Shown piece by piece: positions 23,316-32,638 of a stretch of 64,000 nucleotides of DNA. The notes under the pieces are model-generated. The model was given only the letters and a program-made list of their open reading frames with translations. It ran no database searches and was not told where the DNA came from. The position numbers were made by a program, and so were the translations under genes. The DNA comes from Streptomyces sp. NBC_00433 (GTDB taxonomy: Bacteria > Actinomycetota > Actinomycetes > Streptomycetales > Streptomycetaceae): assembly GCA_036015235.1 (NCBI GenBank), contig CP107926.1:5785501-5849500 (forward strand), given 5' to 3'. Position 1 is the first letter of the stretch. Each line of letters opens with the position of its first letter.

Positions 23316-25790
23316 TCAGGCCGGGTCTTCGGCGAGTTCGGCCACGCCGGTGACCCGGTGGATCGCGAAGGTGCGGACCTCGTCCGCGGTGTGGTCGTAC
23401 GCGGTGACGTAACCGCCCTCGACACGCACCGGGGCGATGACGCGCTGCGTGGCGTTGCCCTCCGCGTTGACGTAGCCGATCCAGAGGGACTCGCCGGTCA
23501 GGACGGCGGACTGGATGGTGGCGAGGGTGTCGGCCGCGGGGGTGCGGGGGAGGCCGGGGGGTGGGGCGGTCGCGGGGCGGTGGACGGCGGTGGCCGCGCG
23601 GTCGCCGGCGCGGATGGCCTTGACCGCCAGGCCGAGGAGCGCGGCGTCGGGGACGGGCGGCCCGTCGGGCACGGGGACGGGGGCGCTGCGGGGCGGGGTG
23701 CGGCGGGCGTCGGGGCGGGTGATGAGGACGTCGCCCTCGGCGGACTCCGCGGCGGGGGCCAGGCCCATGGCCCGCAGCCGTTCGAGCAGGGTCGACGGGT
23801 CGGTCTGGGCGGCGAGCACGGTCGGGGCGAGCCGGCGCAGGCCGAGCCCGGAGGCGCGGCGGTCCGCGAGCAGCTCGGTGAGCAGCGCGTCGTCGTCGCA
23901 GCGCAGATACGCGGCCGCGGCGCCGACCCGTAGTGTGCCGTGCCGGCGGGCCACGTCGTCGATGAGGTAGCTGAGCGGCTGCGGCACCGGCGTACGGGAG
24001 TGCTCGGTCAGGAAGGCCTGCAATTCCGCCGCCGTACGCCCGGCGTCCAGAGCGCGGCGTACGGACTCGGGGGTGAAGCGGTAGACGGTCGCGCCGCCCT
24101 TGGACTCGATGTCGGCCAGGACGCCGAGCGTCTCGGCGAGCGCGGCGATCAGCGGGCCGGGGGCGACCGCCGTGAGGTCGGCCTGGAGCAGGACGTGGTC
24201 GAGGGGCTCGGGCAGCAGCGGGGCGAGCAGGGCCGCGGCCCGCTCGGGGTCCGGGTCGGCTTCGAGCAGCGGGCGGGTGTGCGCGGCGAGCGCGCCGCGG
24301 CCGGTGACGCCGAGCGTCTCCGCGTCGTGCAGCGTCCAGCCGAGCACGTCCTCGCGCAGCGCGTCCGCGCCGGCCCGCAGCGGCCGCTCCCAGCGCAGCC
24401 GGGCCAGCAGGTCCGGGCGGCCCGCCGCCGAGCCGACCGGCAGCGCGGCCAGCAGCCGCAGCGCCCCGCGGCGTACCTGGGGCGTGAGCGAACGGTCCAG
24501 GTCGGGCCCGAGCGCCGCCAGCGCCCTGCCCTTCGGGTCGCGGGTGCCGACCAGGCCCGGCGTGCGGGTCGCGGCCAGCCAGGCGCCGGCCAGCACCGCC
24601 CACTGCCGCTCGGCGGGCAGCAGCAGCCACTCGTCGGCGGCGGGAGTGGGCGCGTAGGCCTCGTCCAGCTCGCCGTCGGTGGCGACGAGGCCGGCCGCGT
24701 AGGCCAGCTCCAGCCAGAAGGCGGTCTGCGGCTCGGTGAGGTCCAGCGCGCTCGCGGTACGCCGCAGGTCGCGGACGCTGATACCGCCCGCCCGCAGCAC
24801 CGCGGGACCGCCGGTCTGCCACTCCTTGAGCAGGTCGGTGACCGTGCGGACGGCGGTGAAGGCCTGGCCGGCGGCGGTGGCGTTCACCGTCTTCGCGGTA
24901 CGCGGCACCGGTTCGATCCGCGGCGGCAGCGGCTGCGGGGCGCGGTGGGCGCGGCCGGCCCGCAGCGCGAGCGCCGCCTCCCTGGGCAGCACGACATTGT
25001 GCTGGCCGGCCGGCAGCAGCAGGCCCCGGGCCAGCAGCCACTGCACGGGGGTGGACGCGCCGGCCGCCCGTACGGCCGCCGTCGCATCCCTGACCTCGCC
25101 GTACGGCGGACCCCACACCAGCCGGTCGAGCACCGCCCGCGCGCCCTCAGGCGCCCCGTCGAGCAGCGCCGCGAAACGCTCCGGGTCGGCGAAGAGCCCG
25201 GCCAGCGCGGTGATCGCGCTCTGCGGGTCGTGCGTCGCGGCGAGCCCGGCGTCGGCGAGGACCTCCTGGAGCCTGGCGGGCGACATCCCGGCCGTCGCCT
25301 CGGCCACGGAAGGGCCGAGCCCGGTCGCCGACGGCACCGCGGCGGACGGCGCGAGCACGTCCCGCGCGGTACGCACCAGCCGCAGCCGGCCCTCCTCGCC
25401 CCACACCAGCCCGCGCTCCCGCAGCGCGGCGACGGCCCGCGGCAAGGCGTCGGCCACGGCGCCCGCGACCTCCGGGTCCAGCGGCTCACCGGTCATCCGC
25501 GTACCGCCGGGCCGCCCGGTCATCAGCTCGCGCAACACCTCGTACGCACACCCGTCCGCCGTCAGCGCCAGCGCCTCCGCGGTCTGCTGCGTGAAGGCGT
25601 CCAGGTGATCGAGCGCCCGCAGCACCGACGTGCGCGTCGCGGCGCGCGTCGCGAGCTGCGTGAGGTCGGTGGGCACCGGGGCCAGCAGATCCGGCCGCGC
25701 GCGCAGCAGCACCGCCAGCGCGTCGTCGTCACGGGCGCGCAGGTCCTCCGCGAGGGTGCGCGGGGCACCGCTGTGGCCTCCGGTCGTCAT
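23316..25790 (-). CDS. Helicase-associated (XPB partner) protein with WYL-like C-terminus
   Basis: An 824-residue protein from ATG 25790 (MTTGGHSGAPRTLAEDL); an upstream start at 25823 is also possible. It has many helical repeats with LRRTASALDLTEPQTAFWLELAYAAGLV, then a conserved middle segment PEPLDHVLLQADLTAVAPGPL and DIESKGGATVYRFTPESVRRALDAGRTAAELQAFL (the family's hallmark, winged-helix region), and LSYLIDDVARRHGTLRVG. The C-terminal ~80 residues (DTLATIQSAVLTGESLWIGYVNAEGNATQRVI ... AYDHTADEVRTFAIHRV) resemble a WYL ligand-binding domain. Proteins like this are encoded next to or near XPB helicases in actinobacteria. The XPB gene here is about 2.6 kb away on the same strand, separated by two unrelated genes. 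Confidence 0.88.
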   Translation of the reverse strand: MTTGGHSGAPRTLAEDLRARDDDALAVLLRARPDLLAPVPTDLTQLATRAATRTSVLRALDHLDAFTQQTAEALALTADGCAYEVLRELMTGRPGGTRMTGEPLDPEVAGAVADALPRAVAALRERGLVWGEEGRLRLVRTARDVLAPSAAVPSATGLGPSVAEATAGMSPARLQEVLADAGLAATHDPQSAITALAGLFADPERFAALLDGAPEGARAVLDRLVWGPPYGEVRDATAAVRAAGASTPVQWLLARGLLLPAGQHNVVLPREAALALRAGRAHRAPQPLPPRIEPVPRTAKTVNATAAGQAFTAVRTVTDLLKEWQTGGPAVLRAGGISVRDLRRTASALDLTEPQTAFWLELAYAAGLVATDGELDEAYAPTPAADEWLLLPAERQWAVLAGAWLAATRTPGLVGTRDPKGRALAALGPDLDRSLTPQVRRGALRLLAALPVGSAAGRPDLLARLRWERPLRAGADALREDVLGWTLHDAETLGVTGRGALAAHTRPLLEADPDPERAAALLAPLLPEPLDHVLLQADLTAVAPGPLIAALAETLGVLADIESKGGATVYRFTPESVRRALDAGRTAAELQAFLTEHSRTPVPQPLSYLIDDVARRHGTLRVGAAAAYLRCDDDALLTELLADRRASGLGLRRLAPTVLAAQTDPSTLLERLRAMGLAPAAESAEGDVLITRPDARRTPPRSAPVPVPDGPPVPDAALLGLAVKAIRAGDRAATAVHRPATAPPPGLPRTPAADTLATIQSAVLTGESLWIGYVNAEGNATQRVIAPVRVEGGYVTAYDHTADEVRTFAIHRVTGVAELAEDPA

Positions 25791-25896
25791 CCGTCCCACA
25801 TTAGGCCCTGCCCGGGGCATCATGCGGAGTCCCTACCCGCTATCCACCCCCGGGACCCCGCCCCGAGCCCGCTCGGAGCCGCGCCGGGCCGCCCCC

Positions 25897-26212
25897 GCCA
25901 GGGCCGGCGCTTGGCGTGGGAGGGCGCAGGCCGAAGGGGTGCGGGGAACTGCGCGCCCCGCCCGAGGGGCGGGAGAGCCGACGGCCCACCGCAAGGGGCA
26001 GCTCCGTGGTCGCGGGGCACGGTGTTGCCGCCGCACCCAGCGTGGCGGCAGCCCGACGGGCGCGGGGGGCTGCGCGCGCGGCCACCGCCGTGGTGAAGGC
26101 GGCAGACACCGCGACCAGGCGGCCTCTGCCAGGGCCGGCGCTTGGCGTAGGAGGGCGCAGGCCGAAAGGGGCGCGGGGAACTGCGCGCCCCGCCCGAGGG
26201 GTGGGAAAGCCG
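25897..26212. repeat. Pair of ~85-bp direct repeats in a gene-free gap
   Basis: Copies at 25897-25980 and 26128-26212 share GCCAGGGCCGGCGCTTGGCG, an AGGGCGCAGGCCGAA block, the core GCGGGGAACTGCGCGCCCCG and a CCGAGGGG tail, with few mismatches. The gap 25791-26400 carries no credible gene otherwise. Confidence 0.85.
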
Positions 26213-26400
26213 AGAGGCAGCCCTGGGGCACGGTGCTCGCCCCGGGGCCGTGCGACGCGGGTGGTAGGCGAACCGCGGCCGACGGGTGTTCTCCCCGCAA
26301 CCTGACCGGGGGATTCGAGGGCTGGACGCGAGGACAGGCGCGGCGGTTGGCGGGTACGGTCGGCGGTGGTGAAATCCGGGCGCGTGAGGGGATTTGGGCG

Positions 26401-27366
26401 GTGGGGGTCGAGAGCGATCGGCTGGTGTTCGACTATCTGAGCCGGGTCGGGGACCTGGCGCAGACCGCGATGCCCGCCGCGCAACGCAGGGACCTGGTCG
26501 CGCAGTTGCGCAACGACATCGACCGGGAGCGGCGCGGGGGCGACTCGGAGGCCGCGGTGCGGCGCATCCTGGGCCGGATCGGCAGCCCGGACGCGGTGGT
26601 GGAGGCCGCCGCGGGCTCGGGTGGTTCCGGGCGGGCGGCCGCGCCGCCGCCGGAGGAGCCGCCGCCCGGGTCGTACGGGCCGTACGCGAAGGCGCCGGGG
26701 CCGCAGGTGCCGCGGACGGCGCGGGTTCCGAAGCCGGGGCGGGCGGGGGACGACGGGGACGGCGACGAGCGGGAGTGGTGGCAGGGCGACGGGCGGGGCG
26801 GGCGGCCCCGGGCCGGGGACGAGCTGGCGGGGCTGCCGGGGATGACCGGCGGGGTCTTCATCTCCTTCGACGACGAGGAGCTGGACGCCGAGGACGGCCG
26901 GCCCCCGCGCAAGAGCGAAGCCGTCGAAGCCGTCGAGGCCGTCGAGGGGGAGGAAGAGGCCGCCGGGCGGCCGGCCCGGCGCCTCCTGCGCCGCAGGCCG
27001 CGCGGCGAGCGCGCGGAGCGCCGCCCCCGGAACTGGGGCAGCCCCGTCTTGCTGCTGGCCGCCGCCCTGCTGGTCGCCGGCGCGGCGATCGGCTCGCTGA
27101 TCCCGCTGGGCCTGGGCTGGCTGACCGCCTACCTCTCGCGCCGGCTCAGCAGGCCGCAGGCCAAGTTCGCGGTGCTGTTCATCCCGGGGGCCTTCGCCGC
27201 CGGGATGCTGGTGTGGGTCTGGGGGCGGGACGTGGGCAAGTGGGGCGAGCCCATCGCGCAGGGCCAGATGGGCGAGGCCTTCCTGGACGCCTACCCGCCG
27301 ACCGTGCGGCTGGCCGCCGTCGGCACCGCGCTGTATCTGCTGTGGCGGAACCGCCGGTCGGCCTGA
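26401..27366 (+). CDS. Predicted membrane protein with HAAS-like N-terminal domain
   Basis: About 321 residues from GTG 26401 (VGVESDRLVFDYLSRVGDLA); GAGGGG lies ten bases upstream. The N-terminal 60 residues (FDYLSRVGDLAQTAMPAAQRRDLVAQLRNDIDRER) resemble the HAAS domain that occurs on PadR-linked membrane proteins. A long acidic, Gly/Pro-rich disordered region follows (GPYAKAPGPQVPRTARVP, DDGDGDEREWWQGD). Three transmembrane helices end the protein (SPVLLLAAALLVAGAAIGSLIPLGLGWLTAY, FAVLFIPGAFAAGMLVWVWG, PTVRLAAVGTALYLLWR). Function unknown; it is conserved in Streptomyces. It lies alone between a repeat gap and the siderophore transport operon. Confidence 0.75.
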   Translation: MGVESDRLVFDYLSRVGDLAQTAMPAAQRRDLVAQLRNDIDRERRGGDSEAAVRRILGRIGSPDAVVEAAAGSGGSGRAAAPPPEEPPPGSYGPYAKAPGPQVPRTARVPKPGRAGDDGDGDEREWWQGDGRGGRPRAGDELAGLPGMTGGVFISFDDEELDAEDGRPPRKSEAVEAVEAVEGEEEAAGRPARRLLRRRPRGERAERRPRNWGSPVLLLAAALLVAGAAIGSLIPLGLGWLTAYLSRRLSRPQAKFAVLFIPGAFAAGMLVWVWGRDVGKWGEPIAQGQMGEAFLDAYPPTVRLAAVGTALYLLWRNRRSA

Positions 27367-27490
27367 GGTCCCGCCCCGGGACGCGGCGCGTCGTCGGCTG
27401 ACGACAACGCTGGGGGCACCTCCCGCCGAAGGCAGGGGGAAGATGTGCGTGCCGGACACCGCGACGCCGCGGAGATCCAAACGACAGGCC

Positions 27491-28471
27491 CTATCCGGCG
27501 GTCAGGTCCTGCCGCAGCAGGTCGAGGAGCTTGCCGGCGGCGGTGTAGCCGATGCCCTGGTACCAGAGCTGGTCGTCCACCTGGTGGGCGCGGCCGGCGC
27601 GCACCGCGGTGAGCCGCTTCCACAGCGAACTGCCCAGCACCTGCGTCTCCTTGGCGGCCTTCGGGTCGCCGTAGGCGGCGTAGAAGAGCGCGTCGCCGTC
27701 CGCCTTGTCGATCTGCTCGGGGCTGACGTCGACGCTGAGCCGGTCGACGTCCTGCACCGAAGGCCGGGACAGGCCCACGTCCTTGAGGACGGTGCCGATG
27801 TAACTGGCGTTGCCGTAAAGGCGGATGTCCGCGCCCTCCACGAAGCGCACCATGCTCACCTTCGTCGCCGCCGCCTTCGCGGCACCGCCGAGCGCCGCGG
27901 TGACCTCCTTGACGTGGTCCTGGTAGGCGGCGACCGCCTGCGCGGCCTGTGCGGTGCGGCCCAACGCGGCGGCGTGCAGCTGGAAGTCGGCCTTCCAGGG
28001 CGCCCCGGTGGTCTCGGTGAGCACGGTCGGTGCGATCTTCGACAGGGCGTCGTAGTGGGCGCCGTCGCGCACCTTGCTGCTGAGGATCAGGTCGGGCTTG
28101 AGCGCGGCGACCGCTTCCAGGTTGGGGTCGGCGATCTCGCCGACGTTCTTGATCCCGGCGACCTCGTCCGGCGGCAGGTAGTCCAGGAAGCCGGAGCTGG
28201 TGCCCGCGCTGGTCGCGCCGACCGGCTTGACGCCGAGGGTGACCGCCGAGTCCAGCTCGGCGGTGTCGAGGACGACGACCCGCCGCGGGTGGTCGGGCAC
28301 CGCCACCGGGCCCATGGCCGTGTCGACGCTGTGCGTGCCACCCGCTTTGCCCGTCCCGTCGCCGTTGCCCTCGGACGAAGAGGAGCAGGAGGCGACCGCA
28401 AGCGCCGTGCAGAGCAGGACGGCGGCGACGGCAGGTAAGCGGGTCGAACGGGCGCTGCTGGTACGGGACAT
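27491..28471 (-). CDS. Iron-siderophore ABC transporter substrate-binding lipoprotein
   Basis: A 326-residue lipoprotein of the FecB/FepB type. The signal peptide carries lipobox VASC (Cys at about residue 29) followed by a Ser/Gly-rich linker. The mature domain has the family elements RRVVVLDTAELDSAVTLGVKPVGA, GEIADPNLEAVAALKPDLILSS and SKIAPTVL. It binds ferric siderophore outside the membrane and delivers it to the two permeases. The gene is last in the permease-permease-ATPase-SBP operon, 13 bases after the ATPase stop; SBP in final position is less usual. Expression is presumably iron-repressed via the iron box at 31525. The particular siderophore is not apparent. Confidence 0.95.
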   Translation of the reverse strand: MSRTSSARSTRLPAVAAVLLCTALAVASCSSSSEGNGDGTGKAGGTHSVDTAMGPVAVPDHPRRVVVLDTAELDSAVTLGVKPVGATSAGTSSGFLDYLPPDEVAGIKNVGEIADPNLEAVAALKPDLILSSKVRDGAHYDALSKIAPTVLTETTGAPWKADFQLHAAALGRTAQAAQAVAAYQDHVKEVTAALGGAAKAAATKVSMVRFVEGADIRLYGNASYIGTVLKDVGLSRPSVQDVDRLSVDVSPEQIDKADGDALFYAAYGDPKAAKETQVLGSSLWKRLTAVRAGRAHQVDDQLWYQGIGYTAAGKLLDLLRQDLTAG

Positions 28472-28484
28472 GGCGGATCTCCGT

Positions 28485-29384
28485 TCAGAGGTGCGGAGTT
28501 GCGGTGGCGTCCTGCGGGGCCGGTTCGGGCAGCTGCCAGGGTGCGCCCGGGACCACCAGCGGGCTGCCGGTCACCGGGTCGGGCACGACGACCGACGCGA
28601 GGCCGAAGACCTCGCGCACCAGCTCCGCGGTGACGACCTCGCCCGGCGGGCCCTCGGCGACGATCAGGCCGGCCTTCATCGCGATCAGGTGGTCGGCGTA
28701 GCGGGCGGCCTGGTTGAGGTCGTGCAGCACGGCGACGACGGTCCGGCCGCGCTCGCGGTTGAGGCGGCGCACCAGGTCGAGCACCTCGACCTGGTGGGCG
28801 ATGTCCAGGAAGGTCGTCGGCTCGTCGAGCAGCAGCAGGTCGGTGTCCTGGGCCAGCGCCATCGCGATCCAGGCCCGCTGGCGCTGCCCGCCGGACAGCT
28901 CGTCCACCAGCCGGCCGGCCAGGTCGCTCGTCGCCGTACGCTCCATGGCCTCGGCGACCAGCCGCTCGTCGGACTCCGACCACTGCTGCCACCACTTCTG
29001 GTGCGGCTGGCGGCCGCGGGAGACCAGGTCGGCGACCGTGATGCCCTCCGGCGGCACCGGCGACTGCGGCAGCAGGCCCAGGGTGCGGGCGATCTGCCGG
29101 GTCGGCACCTTGGCCAGCTCGGCGCCGTCCAGCAGCACCGAGCCGTTCCTGGGCTTGAGCAGCCGGCCCAGGGCGCGCAGCAGGGTGGACTTGCCGCACG
29201 CGTTGGGGCCGACGATGACCGTGACCTGGCCGTCGGGGATCTCCAGGTCGAGCCCGTCGACCACGACCCGGTCCTCGTAGGCGAGGGTGAGGCCGCGGGC
29301 GGCGAGCCGGTTCGCCGGCGCGGCCTCCCGTGCGGAAGCGGGCTCCACGGGGGCCGGCGCGGGGGTGGGCTCTGGGGTCGTCAT
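28485..29384 (-). CDS. Iron-siderophore ABC transporter ATP-binding protein
   Basis: A 299-residue ABC ATPase. Walker A is GPNACGKST, the Q-loop region [23 protein letters not shown] is typical of ferrichrome/FepC-type importers, the signature is [17 protein letters not shown], Walker B is [12 protein letters not shown] and the H-loop is [11 protein letters not shown]. An N-terminal Pro/Glu/Ala-rich extension of about 25 residues precedes the domain. ATG 29384 overlaps the stop of the upstream permease (ATGA), so it is translationally coupled. It energises siderophore uptake on the cytoplasmic side. Confidence 0.96.
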   Translation of the reverse strand: MTTPEPTPAPAPVEPASAREAAPANRLAARGLTLAYEDRVVVDGLDLEIPDGQVTVIVGPNACGKSTLLRALGRLLKPRNGSVLLDGAELAKVPTRQIARTLGLLPQSPVPPEGITVADLVSRGRQPHQKWWQQWSESDERLVAEAMERTATSDLAGRLVDELSGGQRQRAWIAMALAQDTDLLLLDEPTTFLDIAHQVEVLDLVRRLNRERGRTVVAVLHDLNQAARYADHLIAMKAGLIVAEGPPGEVVTAELVREVFGLASVVVPDPVTGSPLVVPGAPWQLPEPAPQDATATPHL

Positions 29385-30481
29385 GACGGCTCTCCGGAAC
29401 GGCTGCGGCTGCGGACGATCAGCCACATCAGGTAGGGCGCGCCGACGGCGGCGGTCATCACACCGACCGGCAGCTCGGTCGGCGAGAACAGCTTGCGGGC
29501 CAGCAGGTCCGCGACCACCACGACCAGCGCGCCGGTCAGCGCGGACGCCGGCAGCGGGATCTGCGCGGTCCTGGTCAGCCGGCGGGCGATCTGCGGGGCG
29601 AGCAGCGCCACGAAGTCGACCGGGCCGGCCGCCCCCGTCGCGACCGAGGCCAGCACGACGCCGAGCGCGACCAGGCCGAACCTGACCCTGCCCAGCCGGA
29701 CGCCCAGCGCGGTCGCGGTGTCGTCGTCGAAGGACACCGTGCGCTGCGCGCGTGCCGCCCACAGCGCGCACGGCAGCGCGAGCAGCAGGACGAGCGCGAG
29801 CGGCCGCGCCTCGGCATAGCCGCGGCCGTTGAGCGAACCGGTCAGCCAGACCTTGGCCTGCTGGGCGACCAGGTAGTCGCCCTTGGTGAGGAAGAGCTGG
29901 GTGACCGACGACAGCGCCACCGAGAAGCCGATGCCGATGAGCACGAAGCGGGCCGCGTGCAGGCCGCGCCGCCACGCGAAGACGTAGACCAGGGCCGCCG
30001 CGGTCAGCCCGCCGGCGATCGAGAGGTACGGCAGCGCCGAGTACGACGTCACGCCGTACGTCATCGCGGCCACCGTCACCGCGCCCGCGCCGTGGGTGAC
30101 CCCGATGACGTCGGGGCTGGCCAGCGGATTGCGGGCGACGGTCTGGATCAGCGCACCGGACACGCCGAAGGCCGCACCGACCAGCAGCCCGAGCGCGAGC
30201 CGCGGCTCGCGCAGCTCGCCGACCACCAGCTCGTCGGGGCTGGGCCGCCCGAAGACCACCTTCACGACCTCGCCGGGTGCCACGAAGGACTCCCCGACGC
30301 ACAGATACGCCACGCAGACCGCCGCCAGCAGCGCGGCCAGCACGCAGGTGACGGTGAGCGCCCGCCGGTGCACCAGGAAGGACCCGCGCCCGCCGGGCCG
30401 TACGACGGAGTAGCCCGCGGGCCGCACCCCCGCCCTCGCTCCCGCCTTCGTCCCGGCCGCCGCCGGACGTGTCGCGCTCAT
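29381..30481 (-). CDS. Iron-siderophore ABC transporter permease (second)
   Basis: A 366-residue FecCD-family permease with about ten transmembrane helices. Diagnostic segments are [45 protein letters not shown] and a late [23 protein letters not shown]-type end (here [18 protein letters not shown]). An N-terminal cytoplasmic arm ([19 protein letters not shown]) precedes the first helix. It forms the transmembrane channel as a heterodimer with the neighbouring permease. Its start overlaps the stop of the upstream permease by four bases (ATGA) and its stop overlaps the ATPase start. Confidence 0.95.
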   Translation of the reverse strand: MSATRPAAAGTKAGARAGVRPAGYSVVRPGGRGSFLVHRRALTVTCVLAALLAAVCVAYLCVGESFVAPGEVVKVVFGRPSPDELVVGELREPRLALGLLVGAAFGVSGALIQTVARNPLASPDVIGVTHGAGAVTVAAMTYGVTSYSALPYLSIAGGLTAAALVYVFAWRRGLHAARFVLIGIGFSVALSSVTQLFLTKGDYLVAQQAKVWLTGSLNGRGYAEARPLALVLLLALPCALWAARAQRTVSFDDDTATALGVRLGRVRFGLVALGVVLASVATGAAGPVDFVALLAPQIARRLTRTAQIPLPASALTGALVVVVADLLARKLFSPTELPVGVMTAAVGAPYLMWLIVRSRSRSGEPS

Positions 30482-31476
30482 GCCGCCACCACCGACCTGC
30501 GCCGGACCAGCGCCACCAGGAAGGGCACGCCGATCAGCGCGGTCATGACCGCCACCGGGACCTCCGAGGGCGGGAAGACGATCCGGCCGACGACGTCCGA
30601 GACCAGGATCATCACCGGGCCGAGCAGCGCCGCCATCGGCAGCACCCAGCGGTGGGCGGTGCCGACCAGGGCGCGGGCCAGGTGCGGCACGGCAAGGCCG
30701 ACGAAGGCGATCGGGCCCGCGGCGGCGACCGCGGCACCGGTCAGCACCGTGGCGCCGAGCGCGCCGGTCAGCCGCAGCACCGCCACGTTCTGCCCGAGGC
30801 CCTTGGCGACGTCCTCGCCGAGCGCGAGCGCGTCCAGGCCGCGGGCCATCGCCAGCACCAGCAGCAGGCCGACCGCCAGGAAGGGCCAGATCATGCCGAT
30901 GATGTCGGTGTCCCGCCCCGACAGCGAACCGACCTGCCAGAAGCGGTAGGTGTCCAGCGTCTGCGCGTCGGTGGTCAGCACCCCGGAGACGATCGACGTC
31001 AGGAACGCGTTCATGGCCGCGCCCGCCAGCGCGAGCTTCACCGGGGACGCGCCGCCCCTGCCGCGGGCGGCCACCGCGTAGACGGCGACGGCGGCCGCTC
31101 CGGCGCCCGCGAAGGCGAACCAGACGTAGCCGCTGAGCGTGCCCACCCCGGCGTACGCGATGGCGCACACCACGCCGAGCGACGCGCCCTGGCTGACCCC
31201 GAGGATGCCGGGCTCCGCGATCGGGTTGCGGGTGACGCCCTGCATCACGACCCCGGCGACCGCCAGCGCGGCGCCGACCATGATGCCGATCACCGTCCGC
31301 GGCACCCGCAGGCTGCGGACGACCTCGGCATTCTGGCTGGTGCCGCCGTGCAGCAGCGCGTCGAGCACCTGGGACGGGGGTATCTCGCGGCTCCCGACGG
31401 CCAGGCTGAGCAGGACCGCGAGCAGGAGTGCCGCCGTCGCCGCAGCCATCCAGCCGGTGCGGCGGCGCAATTGCAT
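30478..31476 (-). CDS. Iron-siderophore ABC transporter permease (first)
   Basis: A 332-residue FecCD-family permease and first gene of the importer operon. Key blocks are [67 protein letters not shown] and [25 protein letters not shown]. About nine to ten transmembrane helices are visible. Starts at ATG 31476, preceded by GGAGG about ten bases upstream. The DmdR-type iron box at 31525-31543 lies 50 bases upstream, so the whole operon should be induced in iron starvation. Confidence 0.95.
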   Translation of the reverse strand: MQLRRRTGWMAAATAALLLAVLLSLAVGSREIPPSQVLDALLHGGTSQNAEVVRSLRVPRTVIGIMVGAALAVAGVVMQGVTRNPIAEPGILGVSQGASLGVVCAIAYAGVGTLSGYVWFAFAGAGAAAVAVYAVAARGRGGASPVKLALAGAAMNAFLTSIVSGVLTTDAQTLDTYRFWQVGSLSGRDTDIIGMIWPFLAVGLLLVLAMARGLDALALGEDVAKGLGQNVAVLRLTGALGATVLTGAAVAAAGPIAFVGLAVPHLARALVGTAHRWVLPMAALLGPVMILVSDVVGRIVFPPSEVPVAVMTALIGVPFLVALVRRRSVVAA

Positions 31477-31524
31477 GTCGGGCGGTCCTCCGGGAGGCGG
31501 CGACCGTCTGGCGCCGGGCAGGGC

Positions 31525-31543
31525 TTAGCTTAGGCTGCGCTAA
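31525..31543. promoter_or_regulatory. Iron box (DmdR/IdeR operator)
   Basis: TTAGCTTAGGCTGCGCTAA is a 19-bp interrupted palindrome matching the actinobacterial DtxR/IdeR consensus TTAGGTTAGGCTNACCTAA at most positions. It lies between the importer operon and the divergent HAD gene; control of the importer is the expected role. Confidence 0.85.
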
Positions 31544-31596
31544 CTATACGGTGTCCCTTCTGTACCTCTGGGGGGAGGTTGACCGGACAGGTGACA

Positions 31597-32244
31597 ATGG
31601 GTGCTGTGACCAACGACTTCTCCTCCGTTCCGCCGACCCTGACGGTCGGCTTCGACCTCGACATGACCCTGATCGACTCCCGGCCCGGGATCAAGGCCGT
31701 GTACGACCGGCTCGCGGCGGAGACCGGCGTCTTCATCGACTCCGACCTCGCCGTCACCCGGCTCGGCCCGCCCCTGGACGACGAGCTGGCGAACTGGTTC
31801 CCCCGCGAGCGGGTCCCCGAGATCGCCGACCGCTACCGCACCCTCTACCCCGACCACGCCATCACCCCGACGCCCGCGATGCCGGGCGCCGCGGAAGCCG
31901 TGGCGGCCGTCCGGGCGGCCGGCGGGCGCCCCGTGGTCGTCACCGCGAAATACGGTCCCAACGCCGAGCTGCACCTCGCCCATGTCGGCATCGAGGCAGA
32001 GCTGCGCGGCTGGCTCTGGGCGGAGGCCAAGGCCGAGGCTTTGATCGAGTGGGGTGCGACCGTCTACGTGGGCGACCACACCGGGGATGTGCGCGGCGCC
32101 CACAAGGCGGGCGCCCTTTCTGTGGCGGTGGCCACCGGGCCGTGCAGCGCGGCGGAGCTGCGGGCGGCGGGGGCCGATGTCGTACTTGCCGACCTCAGGG
32201 ATTTTCCCGGCTGGCTCGCCGCTCACACCTCCGCAGCGGCCTGA
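31597..32244 (+). CDS. HAD-family phosphatase
   Basis: A 215-residue HAD hydrolase with motif I GFDLDMTLIDSRPG (nucleophile Asp), cap domain region LGPPLDDELANWFPRE, motif II VVVTAKYG and the acidic motif VYVGDHTGDVRGAHKAGALSVAVATG. The layout fits the phosphoglycolate-phosphatase-like subgroup; the substrate is unknown. Start: ATG 31597 with AGG six bases upstream; GTG 31591 and GTG 31606 are alternatives. It is divergent from the siderophore operon and could be influenced by the iron box, but no evidence shows iron control of this gene. Convergent with the next small gene. Confidence 0.88.
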   Translation: MGAVTNDFSSVPPTLTVGFDLDMTLIDSRPGIKAVYDRLAAETGVFIDSDLAVTRLGPPLDDELANWFPRERVPEIADRYRTLYPDHAITPTPAMPGAAEAVAAVRAAGGRPVVVTAKYGPNAELHLAHVGIEAELRGWLWAEAKAEALIEWGATVYVGDHTGDVRGAHKAGALSVAVATGPCSAAELRAAGADVVLADLRDFPGWLAAHTSAAA

Positions 32245-32253
32245 CCTCCGAAT

Positions 32254-32481
32254 TCACGCCTGTGGGTGACGCTGCGCGAGTGCCGACCGCAGCAGGCCCA
32301 GCAGTGCCAGGGCCAGTCCGACCCCCATCAGCATCGACACGAAGTAGGCCGGCGTCGGCAGCCGGCGGGTGCCGAGCAGCAGCGGCGCCACCGTGGCCAG
32401 CGTGCCGACCGCCCCGACGATGAAGACGATCGCGCCGATCCTGACCAGCAGGTCACCGGCGCCCATGGTTTGTTTGCTCAC
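32254..32481 (-). CDS. Small two-helix membrane protein
   Basis: A 75-residue protein from GTG 32481 (VSKQTMGAGDLLVRIG); ATG 32466 is an alternative. Two hydrophobic helices are clear: IGAIVFIVGAVGTLATVAPLLLG and AYFVSMLMGVGLALALLGLLRSAL, separated by a short polar turn (TRRLPTP). Function unknown. It ends 9 bases from the convergent HAD gene and begins about 160 bases from the divergent cold-shock gene. Confidence 0.7.
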   Translation of the reverse strand: MSKQTMGAGDLLVRIGAIVFIVGAVGTLATVAPLLLGTRRLPTPAYFVSMLMGVGLALALLGLLRSALAQRHPQA

Positions 32482-32638
32482 CGCACAAGGGTAGGTCCGT
32501 GCTGTGGGGCGCGGGAGAACGGGACCTCGCCGTCTTGTCACACAGCACCTGGCCATTAGCCTTGGTGTCAGCGGGTCTCCGGTGGACCCGCTGCTGTCTT
32601 ATTCAGAGCGGTTTCGAGCAATGAGGACGAGGTCGGAC

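Noticed and set aside
29957-31533. Long plus-strand ORFs across the siderophore permeases
   Set aside because: Arg/Gln/His-rich frames opposite two canonical FecCD permeases; no independent signals.
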